Below, piece by piece: positions 1-9,939 of a stretch of 64,000 bases of DNA. The notes under the pieces were generated by a model. That model was not told the origin of the DNA. It saw only the letters and a program-made list of their open reading frames with translations, and searched no databases. A program made the translations under genes and the position numbers. Source of the DNA: CAWAHD01 sp963781785 (lineage in GTDB: Bacteria > Planctomycetota > Planctomycetia > Isosphaerales > Isosphaeraceae); assembly GCA_963781785.1 (NCBI GenBank), contig CAWAHD010000002.1, positions 620,001-684,000 on the forward strand, read 5' to 3'. Position 1 is the stretch's first letter. Each line of letters starts with the position of its first letter.

Positions 1-78
1 TGAAGGATAAAGGCAGACCGAAACAAATTCATTCGGACCCGGCCGTCAAGCTTGTACGCTGAGAACGGACGACTGGTG

Positions 79-184
79 ACCCGTCAATCTTCGATTGACG
101 GGTTGTTGGGCGCGGGTCTCGTGACGCTGCCCACGGCGCGACCGCAGGTCTCCAATCCTCAGACCCCCCAATCGAAGATTGACG
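79..184. repeat. Two inverted copies of a hairpin repeat
   Basis: The 16-mer CGTCAATCTTCGATTG lies at 82-97 and its exact reverse complement at 169-184. The left copy extends to a perfect 11-bp stem with a TTC loop (79-103); the right copy keeps only a 5-bp stem (169-181). They sit just past the 3' end of the arabinofuranosidase gene on the minus strand. No T-run follows, so a classic intrinsic terminator is not shown. Short palindromes of this sort are scattered between genes in planctomycete genomes; that they are a dispersed family is inference. Confidence 0.6.
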
Positions 185-189
185 AATCA

Positions 190-1803
190 CTAGGCAAGAT
201 GCACGTCGAGGCGACTCACGGACGCTGGCGGCAGCAGGCAGCGAATCTCGGGTCCGGCCGCGCGCGGCGCGGTAGCGCTCGGTTTCGGGACCACGGTCTC
301 CGGCTGGTCGAAGGTATTGTGCGCGTTCAGCTCGGCGTGGGTCAGGACCGTGTGGCGGACTCCGGCCGCCGCGCCGCCGCGGAGGCGCACGACGACCTCG
401 GCCGGGGCAGTCGCATGCGTATGAACCAAGGTCACCGTCACGTCCTTCGCTCCGGCGAGCGACGCCGAGCCGGCCAGCCGGAAGATCTGCTGCTCGCGGT
501 CCCCCGTCCGGAAAGTCACCTCGGGGGCCTCCACCACCACTCGAACGCTCTTGGCCCCCTGGTGGGGCCGGTACATCGTGTAAACGTGAAAATTGGGGGT
601 CGCCACGAATCGATCGCCGTCGGCAAGGAACAGCGAATGCAGATTGTTGATGAGCTGTGCGACGTTGGCCATGTCGATCTTGTCGGCATGCCGGTTGAAG
701 GTGTCGAGCGAGAGCGCAGCCACCAGGGCGTCGCGCAGCGTGCTCATCTGCTCGAAGAGGTGCCGCTTGTTGATCTCGGTTCCTTCGGGATGCCAGCTTC
801 CCCACTCGTCAATCACCAGCTTGACCGAATGCTTGCGATCGAGCTCGCCCAGCGTTGCCCATTGATCGCGGATCAAGGTCTCCATCTGGTTGGCCTTGTG
901 GAGCTGCTCGTACCACTGGTCCTGGGTAAATTCCAGGGCATGGCCGGTGGTTCCGCAATAATAGTGGGGAGCCCAGCCCTGGAGGGGTGCGCGCTGGCCA
1001 TCCAGCCATTTGGTGAAGAACCGGCGAGTCCAGTCGCGGTCGTTGCCGTTGGGGCCGGCGGCGATCAGGTAAAGCGGAACGCCGTACTGGGGCAGCCAGT
1101 CGGTGAACCGGCGGTACTCGCGGCAGTAATCCTCGGGAGTGAACTTGCCGCCGCAGCCCCAGCTCTCGTTGCCGACTCCCCAGTAGCGAACGGCGAACGG
1201 CTCGCGCTGGCCGCACGCCGCACGCTCGTCGGCCAGCGACGTCGAGCCCGCCGGAGCGTTACAATACTCGACCCACTGCTGGAACTCTTCCGGCGAGCCG
1301 GTTCCCACGTTGGCCGCAAAGTAGGGCTCCACTCCGCAGAGCCGGCAGAAACGCATGAACTCGTGAGTTCCGAACTGGTTGGACTCGGTCTCCTCGCGCC
1401 ACCGTCCAAACCGCCGCGGACGCTTCGACGGCAGTCCAATGCCGTCTCGCCAGTGGTACTTGTCGGCGAAGCAGCCGCCCGGCCACCGGACCACAACCGG
1501 CCCGAGCTGCTTGACGTGCTCGATCAAGGTGCGCCGAATGCCGTCGATATGGGCGACCTTGGAATCCGGGCCAACCCAGATTCCGTCGTAGATGACGCCA
1601 CCGATGTGCTCGGCAAACTGGCTATACAGGGCTGGCTTGATCGTGCCGATCGGCTCGTCCAGCAGGACACTCACGGCAAGCTCAGGGTCGGCCCCGGCGC
1701 GGGCTCGGATGGCCTGCGGCAAAATCGCAGTGGCTCCGGCGGCGGCCCCGGCCGACGCGATGAGACGCAAGGCGGTGCGGCGGTCGATCGCGGATTTTCG
1801 CAT
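190..1803 (-). CDS. Secreted alpha-L-arabinofuranosidase, GH51
   Basis: Predicted to release terminal arabinofuranosyl residues from hemicellulose or pectin side chains. The 537-residue protein starts with a twin-arginine-like export signal (DRRTALRLIASAG), then the GH51 catalytic barrel. The acid/base Glu is seen in GVGNESWGCGG (about residue 213) and the nucleophile Glu in VIDEWGSWH (about residue 333); a WPGGCFADKYHW stretch is also typical of the family. I chose the ATG at 1803 because AGGGAGA lies 7 bases upstream; an ATG at 1833 in frame overlaps the stop of the upstream gene (ATGA) and is possible, suggesting translational coupling. Length and motifs fit GH51, although the C-terminal beta domain looks short. 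Confidence 0.9.
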   Translation of the reverse strand: MRKSAIDRRTALRLIASAGAAAGATAILPQAIRARAGADPELAVSVLLDEPIGTIKPALYSQFAEHIGGVIYDGIWVGPDSKVAHIDGIRRTLIEHVKQLGPVVVRWPGGCFADKYHWRDGIGLPSKRPRRFGRWREETESNQFGTHEFMRFCRLCGVEPYFAANVGTGSPEEFQQWVEYCNAPAGSTSLADERAACGQREPFAVRYWGVGNESWGCGGKFTPEDYCREYRRFTDWLPQYGVPLYLIAAGPNGNDRDWTRRFFTKWLDGQRAPLQGWAPHYYCGTTGHALEFTQDQWYEQLHKANQMETLIRDQWATLGELDRKHSVKLVIDEWGSWHPEGTEINKRHLFEQMSTLRDALVAALSLDTFNRHADKIDMANVAQLINNLHSLFLADGDRFVATPNFHVYTMYRPHQGAKSVRVVVEAPEVTFRTGDREQQIFRLAGSASLAGAKDVTVTLVHTHATAPAEVVVRLRGGAAAGVRHTVLTHAELNAHNTFDQPETVVPKPSATAPRAAGPEIRCLLPPASVSRLDVHLA

Positions 1804-1829
1804 GCGAGATTCTCCCTGTCGTGAGCCGA

Positions 1830-2785
1830 TCATTCGCGCTTCTTTGCCCGCCTGTTGGCTTCTGAGCCGGTGCTCACCGGTTGATCGCGGCGTCGACGTG
1901 CCAGGAAGTAAATGTCCTCCGGGGATGGCACGTCCTTGGGCTTATGCGTCCACACGTCTTTCCGATCGAGGCCAAGGGTCACCTCGGCACGGGCAAGTGG
2001 AGCGGCGGCATACGACCAGGCCGGCGGACCCTCGACCGGGCGCCGCGCCTCGATCATGAGCAGGACCTCCGGGTTGGTGCCGTTGCCAAACAGGAAGATC
2101 TCTCCATCCATCAGGCCGGAGGCTTGATCGGCGTAGCGGTCGATCGGATGAGCAATCAGCCGGAGCGCGTACTCTCGCGACTTGAAGACCTCGCGCGCCG
2201 AGAACCGCTTCACCATGTCTTTCATCTGGCGCAGCCGCTCGGCTTCGGTGCTCGCGGGGGTCGGCGCGCCAGGGATTTCGCGGAACGTGACCCCGCCCTT
2301 GGGCGGCGCCCACCGCAGCCGGCCGCCAGGACGAGGCGGGCACAGGTCCGCGTAACGCCCGAAATGATCGCCTCCTTCGACCGCAATCGGCCCGGTCGAG
2401 AGTGATGTGAACTCGAGATTCCAGACGATGCCGAACGCCTTGTCATACGGATAGAGCTCGATCGCGACCACCCCGATCGGCCGGCCTGAAGACTTCCAGA
2501 ACCAGAGCGTGCCGTCGCTGAACTCGCGAGTCGGGTCGTTCCAGCGGTAGAGTGGCTCCCGCGCCATGGCGGCCGGAGTGCGCGATTCGCCGTCAATCGC
2601 AAACGCCTCGAACGAGAAGGCAATCTGCTTCATCTCGACCAGACGGCCGGCCCGGTCGGTCTCCTTGTTCGCGGCGGCGGGAACGTTGGTCTGGGCGCTG
2701 TGCGCCGGCCGTCGGTCGCGTTCCCGATCACGAGCGCAACAAGCGCGAATACAAATCTCGGGACGCGAAGCGCATCGATCTTCAT
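1830..2785 (-). CDS. Secreted planctomycete orphan protein, frameshifted near its N-terminus
   Basis: Function unknown. The body (frame ending at 1830) carries the markers EFTSLSTGP, RQMKDMVKRF and FGNGTNPEVLLMIEAR and is clearly homologous to the protein at 47690-48475, which has EFNSLSTGS, RQMRAIMRDF and AIGTDPEACVFLEVR at matching places. The best start is the ATG at 2785, preceded by GGAGG at 10 bases; it encodes a signal peptide (MKIDALRVPRFVFALVALV) but in a different frame from the body. One extra C in the CCC run at about 2690-2700 would join them, so a sequencing deletion is likely. A TTG at 2801 would open the body frame but overlaps the ribosome site and gives no signal peptide. 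The stop overlaps the upstream start option of the GH51 gene. Confidence 0.7.
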
Positions 2786-3050
2786 GGCGGACAACCTCCA
2801 ACGATGATCAACGGGGATTCTAAAGTGATCCGGTCGAAACGGAAAGTGCCACCCGGTCGGAGCCGCAATGTTGATGGCGAATCGGATCTGGGCAAGTCGT
2901 TGATGAGATCGAGCGCGGCCGCGCTGGCGAACACTCCCGCAGGAACAAAAGGTCCATCCGGCCCGGGATAACGCTGTTACCTAAAGAAGGGCCAACCGAC
3001 CGATCGATTCTTTCCCTACGCGGACCCGCATCTTGGCAAAGGTTGCATCC

Positions 3051-5596
3051 ATGATGTCGCTCATTGCACCGTTACTGGCGGTAGCGTTGATCGCTCAAGC
3101 ACCGGCGAATCGCATCGTCACCGGCCTTGTTGTCGACGCTCAGGGCAAGCCGGTCGCCGATGCCAAGGTGGTCTTCTATGCTCCCGCGGCTTCGTTTCCA
3201 CGGCGCGATCCATTCGAGGTCGAGACACACAGCGACGCCCAAGGAAGCTTCACGCTCCGGATTCCTCAGCTCGGCGGCGGGCGGTCGTTTGTCAACTGGG
3301 CGAACATCCTGGCTTATCGGCCGGGGCTGGCGGTTGGGGCCGTCCTGGTCTCGGGGCAGCCCCCGTTTCGATTGGTCCTACGCGAGGCGCGGCCACGCAC
3401 CGTCAAGATCGAGGGCCCTGGCGGCGAACCCGTCGCCGGGGCGCGGGTCGCTATCCGGAGGCTCTACGTCTTCGGCGGCACCATCGCCGAGCTCCCCGAC
3501 TCGCTGGCTGATTCGCTCGCCGTCAGCACCGGACCGGACGGCAACGCAACGATCGCCCACCTGGCCGCACGAGACCAACTGGTGGCCGCGAGGATCACCG
3601 CCGATGCCATCGCGTCGCAAAGTTTCCTGCTCGTGGCAAAGCCCGGCGCGAATCGGAGCCCAGCGTCATCACGATTCGCTTGAAGAGCACGGGCCGGCTC
3701 GCCGGCCGGGTCGTGGCTCAGGACGGCCAGGGCCTGGCCGGCCAGCCGGTCGAGATCTGGTCGAGAGGTGAAGGCGATATGCTGCCTCCCTATCTCGTGC
3801 GACAGAAGGGCGGACCGCCCCGCACCGCCCGCGACGGTTCGTTCCAGACTCCGGAGATTCTCATGGAGGGGTCGACGTACCGGTTGGCGGTTCGCCAACC
3901 GGGCGGGCAGCCGGTCAACTCAGACTGGATCACGATCAAGGGGAAAACCGGCACGTTGCCGCCGCTCGTTTTACGGGCGCTGCGCACGATTCACGGTCGA
4001 GTGGTCGACCGTCAGGGCAGACCGGTCGCAGGCGCCCAGATCTTCCAGACAGGCGACGGACTGCAGCGGACCTCGACTCAGACCGATACCGATGGCCGAT
4101 TCGCGCTGGGCGGGTTCAACCCGGGGCCGGCGTTCGTCTTGGTTCGCGGTGACGGCTTTCGATTCCAGGGCCAGCTCGTCAAGGCAAGCGCCGACCAAGT
4201 CACAATCGAGCTGACGCGCTCGAGCGAGCGGCCGGCGCGAAAGATGCGCGTGCTTCCGGACCCGATTCCCATCGAGGAGTCGCGGGCCCTGGCCCGACGG
4301 CTCGTCGAGCCCTGCTGGAAAGCAGTCGCCGCCCAGGGTGACGACGCTTCAAAATATCATGTCCTGGCGGCACTCGTGCCGTCCGATCCCGCCGGGGTGC
4401 TCGAGACTCTGGAAGCGGTCAAATTCCAGGCCGAAGGCTGGCGGTTTCGACTTCTCGGAGAAATAGTCAGGGCGATGGCCGAACGCGACTTCGAGGAAGC
4501 GGCCGCAGTGGCCGAGTCGATCTCCGACCCTTGGGTGCGCTCCAGAGCCCTGATCCACCTGACCGATTTGCTGCCGGCGGCGCAGCGAGATCGCAAGCTG
4601 GCGCTGCTCGATCGGGCCCTTCAGCAAGCCAGGATTGCGACCGGCCAGAGCGACCGGCTCTTGCAGATGGGCGAAGTGGCCAACCGGTGGTACACGCTGG
4701 GCGCGCTCGACAGGGCCAAGGGCCTCTTCGCCGAGGGCCTCAAATTCGCCGATCAGCTCACCGACAAGACCGACTCGAAAAGAGGCGCGTTCGCGGCCCG
4801 GCTGGCGCGAGTCGACTTGCCGGCGGCGCTCTTGATCGCCAAGGATTTCAAAGGACAGCGACAGGAGAGCCGCGTGCTCGGTGACATCGCTTACCGTCTG
4901 GCCGCCGAGAACCCGGCGGAAGCCGAGCGGATCTGGGGCCTGACCAGACGCATGAGCCGTGTGGGGAATATTGACCCGCCGCTTTGCATGAAGCTGGCCG
5001 AGGTCGCGCCCGAGCGAGCGCTGCGGGCTCTCAAAGGAATGCCGTGGATCGACCAGCGACCGGAGCTATACCTGTTTCTTGCCCTCGGTGCGAAGGCACG
5101 CGACGAATCGGCCGCACGACAGGCGTTCGACGCCGGGATCTTCGGCATCGAGCGCATCCTGCGCGAGCGGCCGGAGCGATACGTGATCGTGGCCGGGTCG
5201 CTCTTGCCCACGGTGGAACAATTCGACCCTACGCTCGTCCCCGAAATGATCTGGCGCGGCGTCGCGGCGCGTGCGCCCGTTGACGACGCGCAAATGACTC
5301 CCGGCTCGGTTCCGGGCCGGATGATCGCACAATTCGCCTGGTACGACCGCGAAGTGGCGGCGGCGCTCTTCGAGCCGGCGCGAGCCCGGTTGGAGAAGAC
5401 CGCCGATCCCGATCTGGCCACAGAGCGCTACGACTTTCTGACCTGGTCGCTCATCGACCCCCGCGCGGCCGTCGCTCGGCTCGAATCGACACCGATCAAT
5501 CCCAATCCCGCCCAGATCGCGCACAACGCCCGCCTTTTGGTCGCCGCCTCCCTAGGCCGATCTCACGACAATCGATGGCGCGAGATCTTTCCTTGA
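3051..5596 (+). CDS. Secreted protein with carboxypeptidase regulatory-like domains and a helical C-terminal half (frameshifted at about 3634)
   Basis: Begins at ATG 3051 (AAAGG 8 bases upstream) with a signal peptide (MMSLIAPLLAVALIAQ) followed by three to four beta-sandwich modules of the CarboxypepD_reg type: VTGLVVDAQGKPVADAKVVF, LAGRVVAQDGQGLAGQPVEI and IHGRVVDRQGRPVAGAQIFQ. From about residue 400 it becomes a long helical, TPR-like region rich in Ala, Leu and Arg. The reading frame breaks near 3634: frame 1 ends at 3683 while the next frame reads on through KARRESEPSVITIRLKSTGR. Adding one G in GTGGCAAAG restores a continuous protein of about 848 residues. Function is not recognised; a periplasmic or cell-surface scaffold is a guess. 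Confidence 0.75.
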
Positions 5597-5718
5597 CTAG
5601 GGCACCCTCGCTGGGCGACGATAACGTCTCGTTCTTTCCGCTCGCGACGGTGCGCGGTCAGAGCCCCGCGAACGAAGCGATGAACTGTACCCTAGGGCGT
5701 GAACCCAAGGAATTGGCC

Positions 5719-7026
5719 ATGGCGATCAGCTTTGCTTGCCGGCAGTGCGGCCGAAAACTGAAGGTCGACGAAAAGTTTGCGGGCAAGTCCGGTCGTTGCC
5801 CGCAGTGCGGCGCGTCCACGCGGGTTCCCGATCCATCCCCGGGAGTCGGCCCGCCGTCGTCGCTGGAGATTCTTCCCGATGATGTCTACGGGCTGGAGGA
5901 CGCCGCGCCGGTCTTGCCCCCGCGCGCTAGCCAGCCCAGCTTCGAGGCCCCCGTCAAGAACCCCAAGCCAGCGGCCGCCAAGGCAAAAAAATCCAAGTCG
6001 GCCACCTCCGGCAAGGCGAAACAGGCATCGGGCGTGGGCAGCTTGATCGTCGTTGCCCTGATCGTATTACGCGTGGTCTTGCGACTGAATCGCGGGAACG
6101 CCGGGCACAACGACCAGCAGCCGGCTTTCCCGGCGGCGCCGGCCGCGGTTGTCGCGTCGGCGCCGGCCGACCCGCCGGCATTCTCCGCGCGCGGAGAGGG
6201 AAACGTGATTCGGCCGGGGGTGCGCTTCTTTCAGGTCAAGGCATCGGGCTCCCCGAACGTTGCGACGCTGAACATGACGATCTGGGTCTACCTCCCCGAT
6301 CAACCGCACGACTCCGGCTCGCTCCCGTGCGTGGTCGTCGCACCGGCGGGGAGCACCGTATTCACAGGCATGGACCTGGGTGACGGCGACCGCGCCGAGC
6401 ACTTTCCCTACGTCCCAGCCGGCTACGCCGTCCTTTCGTACTCGATTGACGGGTACCTCGAGAATCCGCAGCAGGCTGGCGACGCCAAGCTCGCGCAGGC
6501 TGCGGGACACTTCATCGCCGCCAGGGCCGGACTGGCCAACGCCAAGACCGCGATCGACTGGATGCTCAAGAACTTCCCCGAGGTCGATCCCGAGCGGCTT
6601 TACGCCGCCGGCCACAGTTCCGCCGGCACGATGGCTCTCCTCCTGGCCGAGAACGACCCGCGACTGAAGGCATGCGCTGCATTTGCCCCGCGGTCCAACA
6701 CCGAAGCGAACCTCACGCCCGACCAGCTCCCCATTCTGCGGCGTGTCATCTCCGGGGCCAACCAGGTCTTCACCACGTTCAACCCCGCCAAGCACGTCGG
6801 CGAAATCAAGTGTCCGGTGTTGCTCTTCCATGCGAGGGACGACTCGGTCGTCCCGGTGAGGGAGACCGAGGCGTTCGCCGCGTCATTGCGTTCCGCGGGC
6901 AAGGAGGTCACGGTTGAATTGGTCGATTCGGGCAATCATTACGATCCGATGGTAAGCCAGGGCATTCCCCGCGCGATCCAGTTCTTCGCCGAACACGGCA
7001 GCCGCGCACAGGGGGCCGCGCCATAG
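5719..7026 (+). CDS. Zinc-ribbon, membrane-anchored alpha/beta hydrolase
   Basis: 435 residues from the ATG at 5719, chosen because AAGGA lies 7 bases upstream and the N-terminus is then the zinc ribbon itself: CRQCGRKLKV followed by CPQCGAST, two CxxC knuckles. A Pro/Ala/Lys-rich linker leads to one membrane helix (GSLIVVALIVLRVVLRL, about residues 105-121), then an alpha/beta hydrolase of the dienelactone hydrolase or prolyl-oligopeptidase type. Its nucleophile Ser is in GHSSAG, the Asp probably in HARDDSVV and the His in SGNHYDP. The arrangement puts the ribbon in the cytoplasm and the hydrolase outside. Substrate unknown. Confidence 0.85.
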   Translation: MAISFACRQCGRKLKVDEKFAGKSGRCPQCGASTRVPDPSPGVGPPSSLEILPDDVYGLEDAAPVLPPRASQPSFEAPVKNPKPAAAKAKKSKSATSGKAKQASGVGSLIVVALIVLRVVLRLNRGNAGHNDQQPAFPAAPAAVVASAPADPPAFSARGEGNVIRPGVRFFQVKASGSPNVATLNMTIWVYLPDQPHDSGSLPCVVVAPAGSTVFTGMDLGDGDRAEHFPYVPAGYAVLSYSIDGYLENPQQAGDAKLAQAAGHFIAARAGLANAKTAIDWMLKNFPEVDPERLYAAGHSSAGTMALLLAENDPRLKACAAFAPRSNTEANLTPDQLPILRRVISGANQVFTTFNPAKHVGEIKCPVLLFHARDDSVVPVRETEAFAASLRSAGKEVTVELVDSGNHYDPMVSQGIPRAIQFFAEHGSRAQGAAP

Positions 7027-7132
7027 ACATGGCCCTGATGTTAATGACCGACACGGGGCAGGAGCTAGACATATCCGGACCCAGCCGGCGCCCGTAACCG
7101 CTTACCGGCGTGGGCCAAGAACAGAGCAACCG

Positions 7133-7504
7133 TCAACCCAGCCGTCCGACGGCCAAGCTGAAAAGCCCTGTCGCAGCGCCGCAAAGTACATTGCCGACAC
7201 AGAACACCAGGAGCCCCGCGACGAGCGCATAACGCTTGCCGATCCAAACCGATAAGATCGTGCCCGTGAAGAAACCGTAGATGAATCCGACGAGGTACGC
7301 CACGTTGACCCAGATCATATCGTAGCTGTCCACTTCGACGCCCAGGCGGATCTCGTCGTCGGTGACGACCGTCTCGACCAGCGTCTGATACGGCGCGAAG
7401 AGAACAAAGAGCATGGCCAGGGCCGCCAGCCAATGCTGGGGTCCGAGCATGATTGGCGCTGGGGCATCGGTCTGGCTTCTGGCCGAAGCGGTAAGCGTTG
7501 TCAC
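7133..7504 (-). pseudogene. Truncated MFS drug-efflux transporter, N-terminal fragment
   Basis: Only 123 residues, against about 400-550 for a whole DHA2/EmrB-type permease. It contains the first membrane helices (WLAALAMLFVLFAPYQTLVE; AYLVGFIYGFFTGTILSVWI; RYALVAGLLVFCVGNVLCG) and the inter-helix GKRY turn, then stops after AVGRLG. None of the three minus-strand frames downstream continues the transporter, and the next gene ends about 100 bases away, so the 3' part appears deleted. Its ATG overlaps the stop of the adaptor remnant (ATGA), consistent with a former outer membrane factor-adaptor-permease operon. Confidence 0.65.
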
Positions 7505-8085
7505 GGCGTCGCCCTCGCGGTCGAGTCGGCGGCGTCGCCGCTCTCGGAGGGGTGCTCAGACTCCTCCGTGAGGTTGTAGCGCATCTCGAGGTCCTTCATC
7601 GCTCGCGACGCTTCCCTTGCCCAGGCGGCGTCCCCCGGGCCGTGAGCGATTCCCACGGTCCCGGACAGCCCGGCGCGGAGCTGCGGCCACCGATCGTCGC
7701 GCTCGATCTGGATCCGTACCGGTACGCGCTGAACCACGTGAGTGAACTCTCCAGAAACCACGTTCCTCGGCATCAGCGTGAACTGTGCGCCGGTCGATGT
7801 GTTCACCCAGACGACCCTCCCGCGGAACGGCGTCCGAACGCGTGGAGCTTGATGTGAGCCGGATTACCAGGCTCGACGCCGGGCAAGCGGTCCGCCTCCA
7901 GGTTGGCCTCCATCTACAGGAGATCCGGATTGTACATGCTCAAGAGAGGCGAGCCGGCCGGCAGCGGCAGGGCCCGACGCGGAGCTGGGGGCGGCTCCGT
8001 GATTGCCGGTGGAGGGCGGTGGCAGGACCGATGGAATCGTGCTCATGGGGTGCTCGACTTGCAGGGCCTTGTTACGGCCAAGCAT
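7501..8085 (-). pseudogene. Decayed HlyD/EmrA-type efflux adaptor
   Basis: Pieces of a membrane-fusion adaptor lie in three frames. The start region encodes a Pro/Ser/Ala-rich N-terminus (MSTIPSVLPPP, ATG at 8046; an earlier ATG at 8085). Another frame has SPLLSMYNPDLL, a third NLEADRLPGVEPGNPAHIKL, and the last reads FRGRVVWVNTSTGAQFTLMP and on to VVQRVPVRIQIE, typical adaptor C-terminal strands. The total coding capacity is under 200 residues where EmrA-like proteins have about 350-400, so the hairpin and lipoyl middle is missing. At least one shift, near 7820, could be one missing G. It lies directly after the TolC-like gene. Confidence 0.6.
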
Positions 8086-9769
8086 GGCCGTGGGTTTGCA
8101 TCATCGGCGTCTGTCCAACTCCGGTGGCGTATCCGACGCGTTCCATCGCGATCAAGTAGTTATAGCGCGCGTTCAAGTAATTCTGCTGGGCGCGGGTCAG
8201 AGAGGCCTGCGCGTCGGCAATCTCGGTGGGAGTCGCCGCACCCTCGCGGAGCCGGAGTTGCACGAGCCGGTAATTCTCGCTCGCCTGATCGACGGCCGGG
8301 CGAGCATCGTCGATTCCGACCCAAGCCGTGACTGCATTCCGATAGGCCTCGTTGACCTGAAACGCGATATTGTCGACGATCGACTCGGCCTGGGCCATGG
8401 CCTGACGCACCTGCGAGTCGCCCACACGGGCCGCGGCGATCCGCCGGCCGCCCTCGAAGAGTGCCCATTCCAGTCGAATGAACCCCATGCGAAAATCCAC
8501 GTGACCGTTCGAAGTCTGTTGCTGGAAGTTGAACAAGGTTCCGTCCGCGATGACCTTCGGCGCGAAGTTGGCCCGTGCGACGCGACTGCCCTGTACAGCA
8601 ATCCCCACCGTGCGCTGAACGACGGCGAATTCGCGTCGTTCACGGACCGCCGTCTGCAAGCAATCGGCCAGCGACGTCGCCAAGGGCGGAATCTCCGGAG
8701 GCTCGGCAACGCGGATCGGCTGCTCGCATTTCAGCCCAATGGCCAGGTTCAGCGCCGCCAGCGCAACGAACTCCGCTTCCGTGGCAGAGTGAAGCAGTTG
8801 CAGGTTCTCCGCCCTGAAGACCTCGGACCGGAGCACGATCTCGCGCTCGACGAGGCCCTCGCGCTCGCGCTTGCGAGCATCCGCGAGTTCCTCATCAGCG
8901 CGGCGGAGGGCATCCTGGGCGGTCCGCCGCAAGGCGTGGGTCCTGAGGACGGTGTAGAATGCAACCGCGACCTCGTTGGCCACTGTCTGGTAGGCGCGCT
9001 CCGTCTGGAGCTCAGCGATGTCGCCCGCGAGCCGGGACTGCTCGTAATGGCCCAGCCGACGGCCAAAGTCGAGGAGCAGCCATTGCACCTTGAGCTCGGC
9101 GAGCTCGAAGCTCGTCCCGACGTTGAGGCCGATGGGCAGGGCTCCCAGGCCGGGTAAGAAGCTGAATCCCGGCAGATTCTTGCCGATCCGGATCGGTTCT
9201 CCCCCGACTCCGAGGCTATACCCGCCCACGTCGTAATTGGCGGCGACGATGGGCAGGAACGTCGAGAAGGCGATTTGCTGTTGCCCCTGGGCCTGACGAA
9301 TGCTCTCGATCTGGGCATGCAACCGCGGCTGATACTGAAATGCCAGCGTGACCGCATCGGCAAGCGTCAACGGCTTGCCGTTGGCCGCCATCGCGTCGAG
9401 CGTCGCTTCGTCGGAATCACTCGGAAGACCATTCGTGGCTTTCGTCGGCTGATCGGAATCGACGCGCCTCGGAGCAGCGATGATCGCTGGCGGTAATGGA
9501 GTCGATCGGTCACTTTCGGGATGAGCCGCGCTGCCCTCGTTCGATTGCAATGCGACTGCCGGTTGAACCGCCCTGTCCTTCGTCGCGCCAAGGGCCACCT
9601 TTCCTTCGCCCTGGCTCGTCGACTTGCCCACGCCGACGTCAAGTGGGCTGACACGGTCAGCAAGTCGATCCTGGAGCTCCCGCGTGGAATGGGCGCAACC
9701 AGCAACGACCAAGAGTCCGGCCAGCGAAGCCCGGCTCCAGAAAGCATGCGTTCGCTCTCGACGAGTCAT
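8072..9769 (-). CDS. TolC-like outer membrane efflux lipoprotein
   Basis: A 565-residue outer membrane factor for tripartite efflux. The N-terminus has a signal peptide ending in a lipobox (GLLVVAGC), then a poorly conserved Ser/Thr/Pro-rich linker of about 100 residues, then the two OEP repeats of long helices and barrel strands: LTLADAVTLAFQYQPRLHAQ, LKVQWLLLDFGRRLGHYEQS in the first, FIRLEWALFEGGRRIAAARV in the second. The last part, TPTEIADAQASLTRAQQNY, is the usual closing helix. It heads a minus-strand operon whose adaptor and permease genes are degraded, so it may now be an orphan serving other pumps. Reading frame intact. Confidence 0.9.
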   Translation of the reverse strand: MTRRERTHAFWSRASLAGLLVVAGCAHSTRELQDRLADRVSPLDVGVGKSTSQGEGKVALGATKDRAVQPAVALQSNEGSAAHPESDRSTPLPPAIIAAPRRVDSDQPTKATNGLPSDSDEATLDAMAANGKPLTLADAVTLAFQYQPRLHAQIESIRQAQGQQQIAFSTFLPIVAANYDVGGYSLGVGGEPIRIGKNLPGFSFLPGLGALPIGLNVGTSFELAELKVQWLLLDFGRRLGHYEQSRLAGDIAELQTERAYQTVANEVAVAFYTVLRTHALRRTAQDALRRADEELADARKREREGLVEREIVLRSEVFRAENLQLLHSATEAEFVALAALNLAIGLKCEQPIRVAEPPEIPPLATSLADCLQTAVRERREFAVVQRTVGIAVQGSRVARANFAPKVIADGTLFNFQQQTSNGHVDFRMGFIRLEWALFEGGRRIAAARVGDSQVRQAMAQAESIVDNIAFQVNEAYRNAVTAWVGIDDARPAVDQASENYRLVQLRLREGAATPTEIADAQASLTRAQQNYLNARYNYLIAMERVGYATGVGQTPMMQTHGHAWP

Positions 9770-9939
9770 TAGGCTGTCGCTCCAGCATGCATGGTTGCTC
9801 CTGTCACCAAGACGGAGACTTAATGAGATTATCGGATCTGGAGACTGTGAGCATGAATGGGGTCGCGCCGGTTGCAGTGGCGATTTGTCTTGGATAACGA
9901 TTTATCCTCGGACCGCGCGGACGCCGACCAGAAATCGCC

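Noticed and set aside
52..1824. 590-codon open frame on the plus strand opposite the arabinofuranosidase gene
   Set aside because: It is antisense to a gene with clear GH51 catalytic motifs and reads as Arg/Gly/Val-rich sequence without a domain; long antisense frames are common in high-GC DNA.
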